From the NCBI GenBank assembly GCA_019649035.1, contig BMAT01003768.1, positions 7,081 through 71,080 on the forward strand: a stretch of DNA of 64,000 nucleotides, given 5' to 3'. This stretch comes from Elysia marginata. Taxonomy: Eukaryota > Mollusca > Gastropoda > Plakobranchidae. The translations under genes were made by a program, and so were the position numbers. The notes under the pieces are model-generated. The model did not search any database, was not told the origin of the DNA, and worked only from the letters and a program-made list of their open reading frames with translations. This document shows positions 60,549 through 64,000 of the stretch, in pieces; position 1 is the stretch's first letter, and the number at the start of each line of letters is the position of its first letter.

Positions 60549-62277
60549 CTTGTTAAAAGCCTGGCTTTTAATATGTGTGCTGGCTTCCTGAAGATAAGCT
60601 CTATCTAACCTCTCTCACCCCTCAATATAAATCAGGATCTTGTCATAATCAGGCTTTTGCCCTTATCTTAACTTCTTATATATAGCAGTCAAAACTTGTA
60701 TCTATGTATCTGCCTCAGACTGCTTGTTATTTGCACTGTCTGGCATCCTTTAACTTAAAAAACTGAGCTGTCTATACATGTCGACTAAAAGTAAAATTAG
60801 GTCTTTTCGCTTACCTGCTTAAACTTAAAGTGTTTGAAGGCTAAATGTTTCAAGTTATCATTTCTAGATAAGTGAAAAAGGAACATGTTTCACCCCTGAG
60901 CCGCCATGCATAAGGACAATTTTATGTATCGATACTAAGTTTTTTTTATGATTAGAATTAAATCCTTTAAAGAAATGTACAAAGTTAATAAAATTTTTTT
61001 TTTTTTTTTTTTTTTTTACAAATTGTATGATTAAGGAAGGATTTTAGTCATGAAACTATGTAACTAAATGGTTTATTGCACCAAGGTTTTGCATATTACA
61101 TGTTGTACCTGTGACATTAGAACTTAGCTGCAGGGAGGGCAATAGAGATCCTCTCTACTTTTGTCTTATGTAATTAGCAAGCATTCTATGTATATGACCT
61201 CTTGTAAAACCTGAAAAACTTTAGACAGTTTAGTTGTTCTGCTCTGCCTAATCCATGTTTAATTATGTATAGTTGATTTTGGTTGTTCATGTACATTCCT
61301 TTATTTAAAAATATTTCCATCACACAAGGCCTTTTAAATAGATAATAGGTCTACATGTTTTTCTTGCAAGCAGTAGGCCTACTTAACCTGTTGGGTATCA
61401 TAATTTGATATTAGATTCTGAAGGTGCTATTAGGATGATTGCATGGCCTGAGCTAAAGGATGGAAACAATTTATGTATTTGTGTTTCTTCCATGCATTAT
61501 CATTCTCTAATTTTGAAATTCTAGGGTAAAATTTTTGATCAATTGAATAAAGCTGAGGCAAAGGAAGTAGAAACTGCATATATTAATAATTTAGCATTTG
61601 TTATTTATTAGCATCCCTGAGTTTATGTAAATTGTAATGCAGAAAAAAAATAGTAAATAAAATTCAAGGCTCAATGAATTTTTTTTCCTTGACACTGCTT
61701 GTGTATTTTTTCAAAAGCTGTGCATTTAATTTAATATTCAACTTAGGTATAATGTATGTAAGACACTAGTTTTGCAAGCAGCAAAGGTACACTTAACCAA
61801 GCCACCAAAACAGTTGTCAGGCGATACAAACACTGTTCCAAACAAATAGTAGGCGTCTGTAACAATTTAGATTTAAAGATTTTAGACATAATAAGGCTTT
61901 CACTCTTCAAAATCACTGCATCAAGAAGAAAAGCTTTTTTAACACCGGTAAAAGCATATTTTCACGGTCATTCAAGTAGGAGAATAGATCTAGACCTAGT
62001 CTATTTTACTCTGAAACAAGTGGCATAGAAAATAGAATGGGAGCCTGTACCCCCATAGTAACTCATCATGCAGTGCATCAATCTAAAAATAGCTCTGGAA
62101 ACGACAAAAGTGAGCGATAACTAGTAATAGTATTGAACTTAATTAATTTTAATCTAATTATTTTAGTTGAAATCTCACAAAGCGGAAAAGAGAAAAGCAA
62201 TCTAAAACCTGAGAAAATTCTCAGTTATGAGAATTAAAATAATTTGACTTAGATTTGGAGGTACATTTGTTACATTA

Positions 62278-62427
62278 CAGACTTTAAGCCGCAAACGCGT
62301 GAGCATGACGGGAACGTCTGGGGGTCTATTTTTAGAAACTGGTTTCATTATTTTTATAGTTTCCTTGATCTGCTTTCCCGATTTTCTAGTACGCGTATTG
62401 AGACACGGTGCGTGTGCTTAAGGTCTC
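62278..62427 (-). mobile_element. Family-B MITE, copy 3
   Basis: 150 bp, inverted relative to copies 1 and 2, flanked by TA on both sides. Ends CAGACTTTAAGCCGCAAACG and, inward, GAGACCTTAAGCACACGC. Nearly identical inside to copy 1 (GAACGTCTGGGGGTCTATTT), so fairly young. Confidence 0.82.
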
Positions 62428-62690
62428 TATTGAATGTTGCATTTTATGTGATGGTTGGTTTGTTAACTTAAATAATATTGCAAATGTTTTATAATTTTAC
62501 ACTTTTGTAATGAATATAAACATAGAATTAATGTCATTTTTTGTGTGTCCATGCTAACCAATTTTATATTATATATATTTACTGTGCTCTTTGTGTGAGA
62601 ATGTGTACCATCCTCAAATAAATGTATGATATATGTTATATCAATACCTTTTACATCAATAGTTCAATAAAGTTACTTGAATAACTTGTT

Positions 62691-64000
62691 TATGAGTTGT
62701 ATTTCATTAACATATTTTTGCACTATTCATTCCCTAATCTTTATAATCATCTGATTTTGGACATTTTTATTAATTCTGTATAGTCATGAAGTTACAGAAA
62801 TACGAATATGGTTATGAAGGCTATGAGGACTAGAGCTAAAATATCCACATCATATTTTTGTATTTAAATCTGTACCAGTAGCCTACTGGTTTTTTTTCCA
62901 GTTTTCTGAATGTGGCCTATATTTATCTGTAATAGAAACAGAACCTGCTGCAAACCGATTAATTCTTTGCTAAGAATTTGCATTGTTGTTTCAAAAAAGT
63001 TTGCCATACAATATAGGTCTACCTCTATTTGCACTGAGTTCTAAAACCAAAGTGACTTTGATTTAAAGAAAAGTGAAGGCAATAAATTAGCTATTAAAAT
63101 ACAAATCAATAGTTTAAATGTATTGCCAGCACATTCACCCATACGTCAAGATTTGCAGCTGCTTGTCAAATCCTTGTACAATATAAGTTCTATAATCCAT
63201 ATTCAACACCAACAGGAGTAACGAGAACTACCGGTACAAAGAGAGATAGTAAAATTGCCATTTTCCCTCTATTTAGGCCCTATTTAATTTTTTTAAATTA
63301 TGGGACCCCCCAAATCAGTTAACTCAGTTATAGTAAATGTATAAGAACAGAGCTACCCAAAACTAAAGGCGAAAATGCCATAAACCAATTTCATTCCAGT
63401 AAAAGTTGAACATTTCAAGCTGGCCTATCTACTATGAAATTACAGTGGAATCCTGATAAAGTCAACACCTCGGGACCGAAAAAATGTGTTGACTTAGAGC
63501 AAGGGTTGGCTTTGACCATAACAAAGATATAGAGAAATACAGAATGGGACTGCAAAACAGTGTTGACTTTAAGCAAGAGTTTCCCTTAAAGGTGTTGACT
63601 TTAAGTGGATTCCACTGTAGTTAATTCCAGTTGAACATTTCAAGCCTGCCCATCTACTATAAAATTAATTAAAAACTAAAGACACCTTTTTCTCTTCTCT
63701 GTACTTGAACAAATGAAAGATGCTGAGGACAGAGTTTGGTGGCAAACTGGGAGGTAGTTGCTGGGTTTTATATAATTGATAGAATAACGACAGCACTTGT
63801 TTTACAGGAGTTCGTAAAAACGTTATTCTTGAGTGGTACTCTAACTATTTCATAAGAAGACCCTCTCAAGAAATTTAAACTAATTTTTAGTCCAGACTTC
63901 TTTAAGGTACATATATTTGTATTTTATCATTGTATTTGTAAATCGATAGGCCTATATCCCTAGGTTGGCAAAAGTTTTTTTTTATAACATGGTAGTTTTA
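62691..64000. other. Gene-free right edge
   Basis: A+T-rich, with one clear MITE (63443-63617) and no coding signal. Confidence 0.5.
63443..63617. mobile_element. Pogo/Tigger-like MITE T4
   Basis: 175 bp. Left CAGTGGAATCCTGATAAAGT and right (inward) CAGTGGAATCCACTTAAAGT, extending through TCAACACC on both sides (24 of 27 positions), flanked by TA. The best-preserved CAGT-ended element in the window; GTGTTGACTT recurs inside it. Confidence 0.88.

Larger units (their letters stand above)
59256..62690 (+). other. CMTM-like 3' UTR and downstream region
   Basis: No coding signal after the stop. AATAAA occurs at 59933-59938 and again near 60988, 61549, 61653, 62617 and 62663, so several 3' ends are possible. 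Contains a SINE (60241-60548) and family-B copy 3 (62278-62427). Confidence 0.45.

Noticed and set aside
1-64000. LTR retroelements, virus-like elements, CRISPR arrays or bacterial transfer
   Set aside because: No long terminal repeats, capsid, envelope or integrase signatures, no spacer arrays, and no intronless bacterial-type genes were seen.

Overview
The window is A+T-rich animal nuclear DNA: intron-dense genes, GT-AG introns and a heavy load of short non-autonomous transposons. Gene content (a GPATCH1, a SOCS6-type and a CMTM/MARVEL gene), the invertebrate-style SINEs and LINE remnants, and the abundance of TCTAGATC-like words suggest a lophotrochozoan, most likely a gastropod mollusc. 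The organism assignment is inference. There are no bacterial, organellar or viral genes.

Layout. (1) 2.3-32.5 kb, minus strand: a complete GPATCH1 gene. I rebuilt it as 22 coding exons (about 1,060 residues) in one continuous frame; every splice phase agrees. Its introns are largely transposon-derived: CAGT-ended, TA-flanked pogo/Tigger-like elements (3.3-4.1, 4.9-7.0 and 9.1-10.1 kb), hAT-like elements (13.1-15.2, 19.0-20.4 and 21.1-23.2 kb), a tRNA-derived SINE and small LINE scraps. (2) 33.0-34.4 kb, plus strand: a single-exon SOCS6-type gene (SH2 plus SOCS box), head to head with GPATCH1. The two start codons are 505 bp apart, so a shared promoter is likely. (3) 34.4-55 kb: a gene-poor tract with T-rich sequence, tandem repeats, LINE fragments (RTE-like, CR1/L2-like, Jockey/I-like), MITEs, SINEs, a 38-bp perfect palindrome and a GC-rich repetitive patch. 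(4) 55.0-59.3 kb, plus strand: a four-coding-exon, four-pass MARVEL protein of the CKLF/CMTM family, then a long 3' UTR-like region with several AATAAA signals. A 36-base gap lies in its second intron, and the sequence around the gap looks like two haplotypes joined end to end.

The three genes do not form a pathway. GPATCH1 is a spliceosomal G-patch protein, SOCS6 is a Cullin-5 ubiquitin-ligase adaptor for phosphotyrosine signalling, and CMTM proteins act in membrane trafficking. I found no convincing new gene system. The most notable structures are the fossil-transposon architecture, an exon squeezed between two hAT-like insertions, the apparent filled/empty-allele junction at 57.3-57.9 kb, and the palindrome at 50.8 kb.
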